A stretch of DNA of 64,000 nucleotides from Spirosoma luteum DSM 19990 (GTDB taxonomy: Bacteria; Bacteroidota; Bacteroidia; Cytophagales; Spirosomataceae). Location of the stretch: assembly GCF_000374065.1 (NCBI RefSeq), contig NZ_KB893260.1, positions 1 through 64,000 on the forward strand. The letters are read 5' to 3'. Numbering within the stretch: position 1 is the stretch's first letter; each line of letters opens with the position of its first letter. Both the position numbers and the translations under genes were made by a program. Below, piece after piece: positions 7,682-16,552 of the stretch. The notes beneath the pieces were generated by a model that was given only the letters and a program-made list of their open reading frames with translations, was not told the origin of the DNA and did not search any database.

Positions 7682-8884
7682 ATGCAAACCCCACCCGTTC
7701 ACCTTGACCTGTTCGCCTTTTTTATCCTGCTGGGCGTAGCACAGTCCGTTTTCCTCGGCTTCTTTTTCCTGACCGGTAAGCGGGGGCTCAGTGTGCCCAA
7801 TCGCTGCCTGGGCTGGATGATGCTGGCCCTGTCGGCAGTAATTGGGGAGATATTCCTGTGTTATAGCAATTACATGTTTCGGCTACTGCCGCTTGTTGAC
7901 TTTTCGGAGCCGTTAAATTTCGTGATGGCCCCGCTTTTTTTTCTGTTCGTTTTCGCCCGAATCAGGGGGCAGCTACCCCCTGCCTGGGGCTGGCATTTTC
8001 TTCCAGCTGGTTTATGGGCCGTAAACGCCATTTCCTGGCTGTATCAGCCTGTTGCGCTGAAATACAACAATTACCTCAGCGCCTGGCATCCCGAACTGCC
8101 CTACGTAACCGAACCACCCTCTTATGTGCCAGAGGATTTTTTTCAGCTCCGTGGCTACATCAATGAACTGACGCTGGTGAGTTGTCTGGTTTACAATCTG
8201 CTGGCTTTGCTACTTATTTTTCGTGCCTACAGGAAGTTGGGCAACCCGTTCTGGCGAGGTTCGCCAAAGCGACTGGCTCAGTTGCGGAACCAGACGCTGC
8301 TATTTCTGGTGTTACCGCTGCTGATTGGGCTGATAAAGCCCCGGTTTTATGAAGACCTGGGCGATTACCTGCTGGCCTGTTACCTGACCGTTATCATCTA
8401 TTTCACCAGCATACGGGTCATGGCCGATTCGACCTACTTCACGGATGAACCGGAAACGCAGCTACCTATCCCGGAAACGGATGCTGAGCCCCGGAAGAAG
8501 TACGAAAAATCATCCCTGTCCGAAGAAGTAGAAGAGGCTATTTTGCAAAAACTCACCCGACTGATGGAGCGTGAGAAACCCTATCTGCAAAGCGATATAT
8601 CGTTGACGAAACTAGCCGGGCTGCTAAACACGTCACCACACCACCTCTCGCAGCTGTTGAACGACCGGCTTAATCAGAGTTTTTTTGATTTGCTGGCTAC
8701 CTATCGCGTTCGGGAAGCGCAGCGACTACTCAATGACCCCACAACGGTACACCTCAAGATTGATGAAATTGCCGAACGGGTAGGGTACAATTCAACGTCC
8801 GCGTTTCATACCGCTTTTAAACGGCTAACGGGCCAAACGCCCGCGCAGTTTCGGGAGGCCGCAACTGCGTCCCGGTCGGCATGA
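7682..8884 (+). CDS. AraC-family regulator with N-terminal membrane domain
   Basis: About 400 residues from the ATG at 7682. The frame is open to 7601, but that stretch is the sppA terminator hairpin, so the later start is preferred. The N-terminal two thirds are hydrophobic with about seven predicted membrane helices (starting LDLFAFFILLGVAQSVFLGF). The C-terminal 110 residues are an AraC helix-turn-helix pair: SDISLTKLAGLLNTSPHHLSQLLND, then KIDEIAERVGYNSTSAFHTAFKRLTGQTPAQFR. The fusion suggests a one-component sensor that detects a signal at the membrane. Such genes are common in Bacteroidota. Targets are unknown; the following quinoprotein gene in the same direction is a possible one. Confidence 0.88.
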   Translation: MQTPPVHLDLFAFFILLGVAQSVFLGFFFLTGKRGLSVPNRCLGWMMLALSAVIGEIFLCYSNYMFRLLPLVDFSEPLNFVMAPLFFLFVFARIRGQLPPAWGWHFLPAGLWAVNAISWLYQPVALKYNNYLSAWHPELPYVTEPPSYVPEDFFQLRGYINELTLVSCLVYNLLALLLIFRAYRKLGNPFWRGSPKRLAQLRNQTLLFLVLPLLIGLIKPRFYEDLGDYLLACYLTVIIYFTSIRVMADSTYFTDEPETQLPIPETDAEPRKKYEKSSLSEEVEEAILQKLTRLMEREKPYLQSDISLTKLAGLLNTSPHHLSQLLNDRLNQSFFDLLATYRVREAQRLLNDPTTVHLKIDEIAERVGYNSTSAFHTAFKRLTGQTPAQFREAATASRSA

Positions 8885-8962
8885 ACTTCATGAGGGCCGG
8901 GAAATAGGGCATTCGGGGCTGTTGACAGGCACTTTTGTATCAGAAAATAACACGTTCTGTTT

Positions 8963-10936
8963 ATGAAATCTTTCGCTACAATCCGGCTCACTACCCGCCG
9001 ACGAAAAAATCAACTAACCGCCCTGGTTCTGCTGCTGGTTCTGCAACTGAGTGCAACCGCGCAGCCTGCCCGTTCGGTGGAGTGGCCTGCCTACGGAAAT
9101 GATACGGGCGGCATGCGCTTCTCACCGTTGACTCAGATTACCCCGGCCAATGTAAAGCAACTCGCCGTTGCCTGGACCTTCCGAACCGGCGAACTGGAGC
9201 AGTACAAGCATACGAATGCCGCCGAAAAAGCGGCCTTTGAAGCAACACCCATCATGGTGGATGGAACCTTGTTTTTCAGTACACCTACCTCCCGCGTCTT
9301 TGCCGTTGATGCCGCCACCGGACAAAAAAAATGGGACTATAACCCCGAGGTGTACCTATGGCAGGAGTTGTCCGAAATAACCTCACGGGGCGTTTCTGTC
9401 TGGCCCATTCCCGGTGATAAATCGGCTTCTTCGGACCAGCCCAAACGAATCTTCGTGGCTACCCTCGATGGGCGGCTCATTGCGCTGGATGCGCAGACGG
9501 GTAAGCCGGTTGCCACGTTTGGAAAAGCTGGCAGTGTCGATTTGCGGGCGGGTGTGGGCAACATCAGCGTTACCTCACCCCCGGCGGTGATTGGCAATAC
9601 GGTGGTGGTTGGCTCGTCGATGGGCGACAATCAGCGGTTCAATTACGAACGGGGCGTGGTGCGGGCGTATGATGCCCTGACGGGTGCCCTGCGCTGGAGT
9701 TGGGACCCCATTCCCCGCAAAAAAGAGGATGCCGGTTTCGATACCTGGAAAGGGCCAAACGTGAGCCAGACGGGTGCGGCCAATGCGTGGTCACTGATTT
9801 CGGCTGATGCCGAACGCGATTTAGTGTTCATCCCCACCACTAGCCCCAGCCCCGATTTTTATGGAGGAGAGCGGCTGGGCCAGAATCGGTTTGCCAGTTC
9901 TATCGTCGCCATTCGGGCCTCAACGGGAAAGGTGGTCTGGGATTTTCAGACGGTTCACCACGACATCTGGGATTATGACAATGCCTCGCAACCGGTATTG
10001 CTCCCCTTTGTCCAGAATGGAAAAACCGTGCCTGCCGTAGCGGTGGGTACCAAAATGGGTCACGTATTCATCCTGAACCGGGAAACGGGTGTTCCGTTGC
10101 TGCCGGTAGAAGAGCGATCCGTACCCAAATCCACCGTACCCGGAGAAGAAGCTTTCCCAACACAGCCTTTCCCAACGACTTTCCCCGCGCTGGGGTTGCA
10201 AAAAATGGAAACCTGGGGGCCAACCCCTGCCGATAAAGCAGCCGCCGACCAGCGCGTCAACGGGTTTCGGTACGAGGGCATTTTTACACCCCCGTCGCTG
10301 GAAGGCAGCCTCATGACACCGGGTAACGTGGGGGGTATCCACTGGGGCGGCATGAGTTACGACCCTCAGTCGGGACTACTGATTACCAACGTTAACCGGC
10401 TGGCGGCCCTCATTCGGCTCCTGCCCCGCGAACAGCTATCTGCCTCTATAAAAAACGACCAGGAACTGCTCCGGGCCGAAACCGGCATGCAGTCGGGAAC
10501 GCCGTATGTGCTGAAGCGCCTTTATCTGTTTGCCAAAACCGACATGGGCCTGTTGATGCAAACACCCCCGCCCTGGGGAACACTGGTGGCTCTGAACCTG
10601 AAAAAAGGTACGCTGGAATGGGAGGTGCCACTGGGCTATATGATGGACCCGGCCAAATACCCGGACGCTAAAAAATGGGGTTCGCTCAATTTCGGCGGAG
10701 CCATCACTACGGCGGGTGGACTGGTATTCGTAGCGGCCAGCCTGGATGGTCATTTGCGGGCATTCAGCACGAAAGATGGCAGTACGCAATGGGAAATGCC
10801 GCTACCCGCCAGTGGGCAGGCTACGCCCATGACCTATCAGGTAAACGGGCAGCAATACGTCGTGATAGCCGCCGGTGGTCACGGTAAGTTGGGTACCAAA
10901 CTGGGCGATTACGTGGTGGCGTATAAGTTGCCCTGA
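8963..10936 (+). CDS. Secreted PQQ-dependent dehydrogenase (quinoprotein beta-propeller)
   Basis: Oxidises an alcohol or sugar in the periplasm with pyrroloquinoline quinone as cofactor. The 657-residue protein has a basic N-terminus and a hydrophobic core LTALVLLLVLQLSATAQ, an export signal. The eight-bladed propeller starts at WPAYGNDTGGMRFSPLTQITPANV and carries repeated blade motifs such as FAVDAATGQKKWDY, IALDAQTGKPVATF, VAIRASTGKVVWDFQTVHHDIWDYD and ALNLKKGTLEW. The HHDIWDYD motif and length fit the glucose dehydrogenase-like branch without the membrane helices. No CxxCH haem site is seen. No PQQ biosynthesis gene is nearby, so the cofactor must come from elsewhere. Substrate unknown. 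Confidence 0.88.
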   Translation: MKSFATIRLTTRRRKNQLTALVLLLVLQLSATAQPARSVEWPAYGNDTGGMRFSPLTQITPANVKQLAVAWTFRTGELEQYKHTNAAEKAAFEATPIMVDGTLFFSTPTSRVFAVDAATGQKKWDYNPEVYLWQELSEITSRGVSVWPIPGDKSASSDQPKRIFVATLDGRLIALDAQTGKPVATFGKAGSVDLRAGVGNISVTSPPAVIGNTVVVGSSMGDNQRFNYERGVVRAYDALTGALRWSWDPIPRKKEDAGFDTWKGPNVSQTGAANAWSLISADAERDLVFIPTTSPSPDFYGGERLGQNRFASSIVAIRASTGKVVWDFQTVHHDIWDYDNASQPVLLPFVQNGKTVPAVAVGTKMGHVFILNRETGVPLLPVEERSVPKSTVPGEEAFPTQPFPTTFPALGLQKMETWGPTPADKAAADQRVNGFRYEGIFTPPSLEGSLMTPGNVGGIHWGGMSYDPQSGLLITNVNRLAALIRLLPREQLSASIKNDQELLRAETGMQSGTPYVLKRLYLFAKTDMGLLMQTPPPWGTLVALNLKKGTLEWEVPLGYMMDPAKYPDAKKWGSLNFGGAITTAGGLVFVAASLDGHLRAFSTKDGSTQWEMPLPASGQATPMTYQVNGQQYVVIAAGGHGKLGTKLGDYVVAYKLP

Positions 10937-10940
10937 TTGT

Positions 10941-11003
10941 TGGAGGAAAATCCGGCTTAATGGGGTAAGTTCTGTGTTACCCATTAAGCCGGATTTTCCT
11001 CCA
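10941..11003. terminator. Long perfect hairpin, probable bidirectional terminator
   Basis: A 24-bp perfect stem (10941-10964 with 10980-11003) around a 15-nt loop. It separates the convergent quinoprotein and hypothetical genes and overlaps the last codons of the latter (stop at 10984-10986). There is no T tract, though the stem itself contains TTTT/AAAA. Confidence 0.7.
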
Positions 11004-11610
11004 GCCAGACTTTAATACAATTAACGTAGTCAATGAAGGTGAGCTGCTCGACGGTCCATCTTAACTGGCGGCAAATCTCTGGTAATCGTTCTTTGAATAA
11101 GCGAAACTGTTCGGTTAAATAGTCTCCTCCAGCGAGATGAGTTCGAGAACTGGTCGCCAGAAAATCACGGACATGCTGGATTATCTTTTCTTCCTTTAGG
11201 TTGTGTGCTTTGATGTCCTGACCGTTGATGTCAGAGATAAATTTTTGATAACGGAAGGGTTCCGAATCCATGACAATAAATTTCTTATTCCGGTTATAGT
11301 GCTTCGGCGGAGCAAAATGATGAGCACCAATAAATATTCCTAACTCTAAGGGCATATTGAAGCGGGCAAGCTGAGTATTAGCGTCTAAATCAGCCTTCGA
11401 AATATCATGGATTCCATAATGGCAATCATCAATGATGCGGATTATTTTCTGAATCCTGACGTCAGCGGTGTTATCTTCTTCCTGAGCACACCGGGGCGTA
11501 AAACCGCAGGCTTGAACCGTAAAAACAGTTGCTTGAAAAAGGGGTTTGTAATTGTCGTCGAAAGGGCAATTAATAAAGACATTACGCTGGTAAAGAGCAG
11601 GCTCAACCAT
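10984..11610 (-). CDS. Conserved protein of unknown function, Rossmann-like (possible TIR/NDT fold)
   Basis: 208 residues. The N-terminal half reads NVFINCPFDDNYKPLFQATVF, then CGFTPRCAQEEDNTADVRIQKI, IDDCHYGIHDIS, ARFNMPLELGIFIGAHHF and KKFIVMDSEPFRYQKFISDI. This pattern recurs in many uncharacterised bacterial proteins. A beta-strand followed by a polar loop, acidic residues after the second strand, and an ELG helix recall nucleoside deoxyribosyltransferase and TIR-like folds that cleave nucleotides; that link is inference. The gene starts 2 nt after the stop of a small basic-protein gene (11613-11894), so the two are one operon. Next to a restriction-modification locus, a role in defence is possible but unproven. 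Confidence 0.7.
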   Translation of the reverse strand: MVEPALYQRNVFINCPFDDNYKPLFQATVFTVQACGFTPRCAQEEDNTADVRIQKIIRIIDDCHYGIHDISKADLDANTQLARFNMPLELGIFIGAHHFAPPKHYNRNKKFIVMDSEPFRYQKFISDINGQDIKAHNLKEEKIIQHVRDFLATSSRTHLAGGDYLTEQFRLFKERLPEICRQLRWTVEQLTFIDYVNCIKVWLEENPA

Positions 11611-11612
11611 AA

Positions 11613-11894
11613 TTATTTGAGACTGCGGATAGCTTGCCGGATCTTTTTTAAGTCTGAAGGTTTTGATTTCGGATGCGTTAAAATTAACACCTTTGCCGCT
11701 AGCTTCTGATCCTCAGATAACTCTCCTTCTGGTAGCTTACGCTTAGTACCTACCGTTTGCTTCGTTTTCCGGACATCCCCCAATGTTTTGTCTTTGCGTA
11801 TCTTACGGCCGTCAGATCCATACAATTTAATGCCCAGTTCTTTCTCAACGGTGCCTACTTTTTTATCTGACCGGGTCTTACGAGGTTTGCTCAT
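11613..11894 (-). CDS. Small basic protein, partner of the downstream unknown gene
   Basis: 93 residues, strongly basic (runs such as KPRKTRSDKK and DGRKIRKDKTLGDVRKTKQ), with a C-terminal helix DLKKIRQAIRSLK. No family recognised. The charge suggests binding to nucleic acid or to an acidic partner. Its stop is 2 nt before the next start, and it is the first gene of the pair, an order typical of antitoxin-toxin or sensor-effector modules. It is divergent from the methyltransferase gene across 189 bp. The name 'putative partner' is inference from spacing alone. Confidence 0.6.
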   Translation of the reverse strand: MSKPRKTRSDKKVGTVEKELGIKLYGSDGRKIRKDKTLGDVRKTKQTVGTKRKLPEGELSEDQKLAAKVLILTHPKSKPSDLKKIRQAIRSLK

Positions 11895-12024
11895 TATGGA
11901 ATGCGTTTGTGAGTAAAACTATCGAAAGAGTATGAAAATTCAAAATTAAGTCAATGGTCAGCTATAAGCGTTAGATGGGTCGGATTTTGCCGCTCGAAAT
12001 CCGTATCGTTGGCTAATTGAACCG

Positions 12025-12032
12025 TATCTTTG
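12025..12032 (+). promoter_or_regulatory. Possible -7 promoter element before the RM genes
   Basis: TATCTTTG matches the Bacteroidota -7 consensus TAnnTTTG and lies 52 bp before the start of the methyltransferase gene. A matching -33 TTTG at the proper distance is not seen, so this is tentative. Confidence 0.35.
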
Positions 12033-12083
12033 CCTTGTCAGGACTTTCCAATAACTGCCCTGATAATACACTTACCCGCCTGA

Positions 12084-14276
12084 ATGATGAGTTTGATTGA
12101 CACTGGCCTGGAAAAAGGCTACATACGCTTCGATTCTGAGCGCAAGTTTATTACCTACGTTTTCCAAAATAAAAAACGCAACTACACAAACCCGGAAGAA
12201 CAGGTTCAAGCCGAAACATTTCTCAAACTTATATTGGTTTATGGCTATCCAGTTCTGCGTATACGTCAGTTCGTTACTATAACGATGGGGTCGTCTACCA
12301 AAGAAGCCGACTTAGTTGTTTATGACGATGACGAGTGCCAGGAACCCAAACTAATTGTAGAGTGTAAAAAGCCAGATGTTTCCGAACTTGAGTTTCAACA
12401 GGCTGTTGAACAGGCGTTTAGCTACGCCTTTGCCACGCCAAAAAACGTAAAGTTCATTTGGGTGACGTCAGGTATCAAAGACCGTTATTTTACGGTCAAT
12501 AAAGAAAAAGACGAACGGAAAGACGAGTCTGATATTCCGCAGTTTGGCGTTGAAAAACTGGCGCAGTACAAATACGTCAAAGGAGGAACCGCCCAGAATA
12601 CTGCGCAGGACAATGCAGCCGCGTATGGAAAACAAAAGTTTTTTGAACTTCAAACCGTCACCGAGTCTGAACTTACCCGTCGGTTTCGTCAAGCTCATCA
12701 GGCACTTTGGGCTGGGGGTGAACTAAATCCTTCTGAAGCGTTTGATGAGTTGGACAAACTTATATTCTGCAAAATCTGGGACGAACGGCACAAAAAGAGA
12801 AAAAATGGAGAGCCGTATGATTTTCAGATCATCAGCGAAGAGGCAGAAGGGAAAATAACTGCCGACGAGAAAACTACTGCCGAACTATTTAAACGCATTA
12901 ATGCTCTGTACGCCGAAGGACAGAAGGAAGACCCCGAAGTATTCAAAGAAGACATTCGACTTAGCCCTCAGAAAGTAAAAACGGTAGTTGGCTACCTCGA
13001 AGGCATAAACCTCAGTAAAACCGACCTCGACAGTAAAGGCCGGGCGTTTGAGGAATTTATGGGCAGCTATTTCCGGGGTGACTTCGGGCAATTTTTCACA
13101 CCCCGTAACATTGTCAAGTTCATTGTAGAAGTGATGCCAATCACCAATACCTCACGGGTACTCGATACATCCTGCGGGAGCGGTGGATTCTTACTCTACG
13201 CGCTTGAAAGGGTAAGAACTGAAGCGGGAGAATACTTTCCAAACTGGCAAACTGACCCCGACGATAGTCGTCAACATTACAAATTCTGGCACGATTTCGC
13301 AGAAAAAAATCTGTATGGTATCGAGATCAATGAGCAAATTGCCCGTACCGCTAAAATGAATATGATTATTCATGATGACGGACATACGAATGTGATTGCC
13401 GCTGATGGTCTCTTGAAAAGTACGGAATTAATAAAACGGAGTGGTAACGCCGGGTTTGAATACGGCAAATTTGATTTTATCATTACCAATCCGCCTTTTG
13501 GCTCAACTGTACGACAAGCCGAACGGGCCTACCTGAATCAGTATAATTTTGGGGTGAAAGAAGCCAATTGGCTCGACCTCAAAAGCTCGGCAGTTGAAGA
13601 CCGGGCCAATCAAAGTACCGAAGTCCTGTTCATTGAACAATGCCACAATTTCCTGCGCGAAGGCGGCTACATGGCCGTTGTGATTCCTGATGGAATCCTG
13701 ACTAACAATAGTTTGCAGTACGTGCGCGACCAGATTGAAAACTAGTACCGGATTGTAGCCGTTGTTTCTATGCCGCAGGATGCATTTTCGCATACAGGCG
13801 CCAACGTCAAAAGTTCGGTGCTGTTTTTACGCAAATGGAGCAATGCTACCAGCGAAAAAATTGCCGACCAGAAACAAGCCCTGAAAGATCGTATCAAAAC
13901 CGAGAAAGCCTACGAACGGCAGATTGAAATATTGGAAGCCAAAAAGAAAGACAAGCTGCGAAAACACGACGGCTTTACTAACAATACCGGTTCCTACGAA
14001 CGCAAGATTATTGAAGCCACCGACCTGTTTAAAGCTTGGAAAGCCGATGTCAACGCCGACTATACGCAACGCATCAACGAATTGAAAGAGCAGTTGGAAG
14101 ACCTGTACCAAAACGAAAAACAAAAGGTACTGGCTGATTACCCCATTTTTATGGCGATTGCCGACAAAATTGGCTACGATGCAACGGGCAAAGAAATAGC
14201 TCAAAATGAATTAACTGTTATTAGTCATGAGTTGAAACGCTTCATTCAACATATCGAAAAAACGGAAAAAGCATGA
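12084..14276 (+). pseudogene. Restriction nuclease-N6A methyltransferase fusion, amber-interrupted
   Basis: One reading frame of 730 codons with a single internal TAG at 13743-13745. The N-terminus is an HSDR_N-like nuclease with a PD-(D/E)xK site, D76 and E93-C-K95 in EADLVVYDDDE and LIVECKKP. The HsdM-like methyltransferase follows: SAM motif LDTSCGSGGF (from residue 360) and catalytic NPPF (469-472). After the stop the same frame continues RIVAVVSMPQDAFSHTGANVKSSVLFL, conserved in HsdM, then a coiled coil. The residue at the stop is probably W (TGG to TAG). Nuclease and methylase in one chain with a separate S subunit resembles BcgI-type enzymes. The 553-aa product lacks the end of the methylase fold, so activity is doubtful unless the codon is suppressed. 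Confidence 0.85.
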
Positions 14277-15721
14277 GCGCGTTTGAGATAGACAGCGAGT
14301 TGAAAAGTATATTTCTGGTGAAGAGGAGCCAAGTTGAAGGGCGACTTGACCCGAATTTTTACAACTCTAATCTTAAGAAGTTCATTAATGCAAGACACTC
14401 TATTCGAAAAATAAGTGAAGTAGTGTTATCATTTAAGACTGGATTTGGAGTTGGTCGACAGGATCAAGAAAAAGGGACAAGTGGAATTATACAGGTTCGA
14501 CCAACTAACATTGATGCAAATGGTTTTATGAGATTTGATAGGAATGTACTTATTCCGTTGGAATTAATTAATAATCAAAATTTACTTTTAGAAACAGATG
14601 ATGTACTATTCAACAATACTAATAGCCAAGATTTAGTCGGTAAAACGGCTCTTCACAAATTTGTAGGACAATATTCTTTTTCCAATCATATAACAGTAAT
14701 TAAAGTAGACAAACGTCAAATCAAGCCTGAGTATCTCTGGATATTACTTAATATTTATCAAAGAAATCTAATTTTTTATGCAATTTGTACTAATTGGAAC
14801 AACCAGTCAGGTGTAAGCCTAGACGTTATTAAATCATTAAAAATTCCAGTTCCTGAAATGGGAATTCAGCAAAAAATTGCTGAATTATTTGAGAAATCGC
14901 TAAAACAAAAAGTTCAAAAAGAAACTCAAGCAGTTGAGCAAATTGCTCGTATTGATGATTACCTGCTTTCGGAATTAGGTATTCGTATACCAGAAAGGGA
15001 CGACGCGCTGGAAAATAGAATCTTCACTGTTAACTTCTCCGAAAGTAGCGGCAAACGCTTCGATCCGCTGTTTTTCTACCACAACTTTCTGGACCAATTA
15101 CCAATGGGCCGCTATCCGGTTGAGCCGTTGAGCAAGCACGTAGCCTATTTTCAATCAGGATTTGCCGCCGGGAAAGGCGATCAGGTAACGGACCTCACCG
15201 AACAATTGGATGAGGCCGTCATTCAACTTCGCCCTACCAACCTAAATGACGACCGGGAACTTGTTTTCGACCGTAATGTCTATATACATGCCAATGCCCT
15301 AGCAAAACGTCATAGTGACATTCTCCAACCAGGGGAGGTGTTATTCAACAATACTAACAGTCAGGAATTAGTGGGAAAGTCAGTGCTGTTCGATCTTGAA
15401 GGCGATTATTTCTGCTCTAACCACATGACTCGAATCGGCACCGCAAATAGTTTGCACCCCGATTTTCTGGCGCACTTGCTCAATCTTTATCAGCGACAAA
15501 GCGTGTTTTTCCGTATCTGTACTAATTGGAATAACCAGTCGGGTGTGAACACCGGTGTTTTGAGCGGTGTGCCGATTCCCATTCCACCCATCGAACAACA
15601 GAAAAAGATTGCTCAAACCATTACCGACTTACGGAGTAGCGCGAAAAAACTCCGACAGGAAGCTAAAGATGAATTAGAACAAGCACGTAAGGAAGTAGAA
15701 CGGATGATCTTGGAAGAGTAA
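14273..15721 (+). CDS. RM specificity subunit with two related TRDs
   Basis: 482 residues, HsdS-like, giving the DNA sequence specificity of the preceding enzyme. The start overlaps its partner's stop by ATGA. Two target recognition domains (about residues 15-215 and 255-445), each followed by a conserved helix (QQKIAELFEKSL and QQKKIAQTITDLR). The two TRDs are clearly sisters: both contain Q-x-RPTN, FDRNV, VLFNNTNSQ-x-LVGK and ICTNWNNQSGV at matching places. This predicts two similar half-sites in inverted orientation. The DNA for the first half (about 14290-14940) is markedly richer in A and T than the second half and the neighbours, suggesting domain exchange. The gene is intact although its partner is broken. 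Confidence 0.88.
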   Translation: MSAFEIDSELKSIFLVKRSQVEGRLDPNFYNSNLKKFINARHSIRKISEVVLSFKTGFGVGRQDQEKGTSGIIQVRPTNIDANGFMRFDRNVLIPLELINNQNLLLETDDVLFNNTNSQDLVGKTALHKFVGQYSFSNHITVIKVDKRQIKPEYLWILLNIYQRNLIFYAICTNWNNQSGVSLDVIKSLKIPVPEMGIQQKIAELFEKSLKQKVQKETQAVEQIARIDDYLLSELGIRIPERDDALENRIFTVNFSESSGKRFDPLFFYHNFLDQLPMGRYPVEPLSKHVAYFQSGFAAGKGDQVTDLTEQLDEAVIQLRPTNLNDDRELVFDRNVYIHANALAKRHSDILQPGEVLFNNTNSQELVGKSVLFDLEGDYFCSNHMTRIGTANSLHPDFLAHLLNLYQRQSVFFRICTNWNNQSGVNTGVLSGVPIPIPPIEQQKKIAQTITDLRSSAKKLRQEAKDELEQARKEVERMILEE

Positions 15722-15749
15722 GATTTTTATTGCAAACCTCGCTCAATAC

Positions 15750-16517
15750 TCACTTAGACTGCGGTTTCACAACCCGGTCGGCGAGGGGAAGTTGCTGGGA
15801 CTTGATAGCGGCCAATACCAGCTGGGCCATTTTTCGGGCGCCGAGTTCATTGAAATGGGTATTATCGTCTTTGCCTTCCGGGTAGTTAGGATGTTCGCCG
15901 GGAGCCAGTTGCAGAAAGAGCAGTTTGGAGTTTTCGACTCCGAACTGCTGCAACAATGCCTGACTTTCTTTGTCGAGGTCAATCAGGGGTGTTTTGTACT
16001 CGCTGGCTACCGCCCGCACCAGGCCCGAATAAACCTCGTGCGATTCTTTAATCTTGCCAGCGTCATCGAACTGTCGACGGGCAACGGGCGTGATCAGGAT
16101 GGGGATGGCTTTTTTATCCCGGCTTTCCGTGATGAATCGAACGAGATTAGTGCTGAATTCTTCTTCAGTCGTGTAGGTTTTCTTTGTTTTTACTTCATCG
16201 TTATGGCCAAACTGGATGAACACGTAATCGCCTTCGTGTAGGGTAGTCAGTACCGACTGCCATCGATTTTCTTCGATGAACGACCGGGTACTGCGCCCAT
16301 TCATCGCCCGGTTGTCAACCGTTACGCTTTCATCGAAAAAATTGGCGAAGGGCATGCCCCAGCCCGTTTCGGGATAAACTTTCACCTGTTTGATGGATAT
16401 AGTCGAGTCGCCGATGAGGTACACCGTTATCGGGTCGGCGGGGCGGGTGAAGGCCAGCAAAACCAGCAGGCTGAGGCAACTGAAAACAGGACGAAAACGA
16501 CTTCTTTTGGTTGACAT
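15750..16517 (-). CDS. Rhamnogalacturonan acetylesterase, CE12-like
   Basis: Secreted SGNH hydrolase that removes acetyl groups from the rhamnogalacturonan backbone of pectin. 255 residues with an N-terminal signal peptide. Block I is GDST with nucleophile S38, block II is NGRST with N73, block III is GHND with N106, and block V is D218-x-x-H221 in DDNTHF. All catalytic and oxyanion residues are present. The length and the VYLIGDSTI start match the RgaE family. It is the last gene of the leftward pectin operon, 35 bp after the pectinesterase gene, and converges on the specificity subunit gene with only 28 bp between. Confidence 0.88.
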   Translation of the reverse strand: MSTKRSRFRPVFSCLSLLVLLAFTRPADPITVYLIGDSTISIKQVKVYPETGWGMPFANFFDESVTVDNRAMNGRSTRSFIEENRWQSVLTTLHEGDYVFIQFGHNDEVKTKKTYTTEEEFSTNLVRFITESRDKKAIPILITPVARRQFDDAGKIKESHEVYSGLVRAVASEYKTPLIDLDKESQALLQQFGVENSKLLFLQLAPGEHPNYPEGKDDNTHFNELGARKMAQLVLAAIKSQQLPLADRVVKPQSK

Positions 16518-16552
16518 GGTTAGTAGAGGATTTACACAGTACTAATTATGGG

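Noticed and set aside
12084-15721. Classic type I HsdM-HsdS-HsdR operon
   Set aside because: No HsdR or helicase motifs anywhere near; instead the nuclease domain is fused to the methylase.
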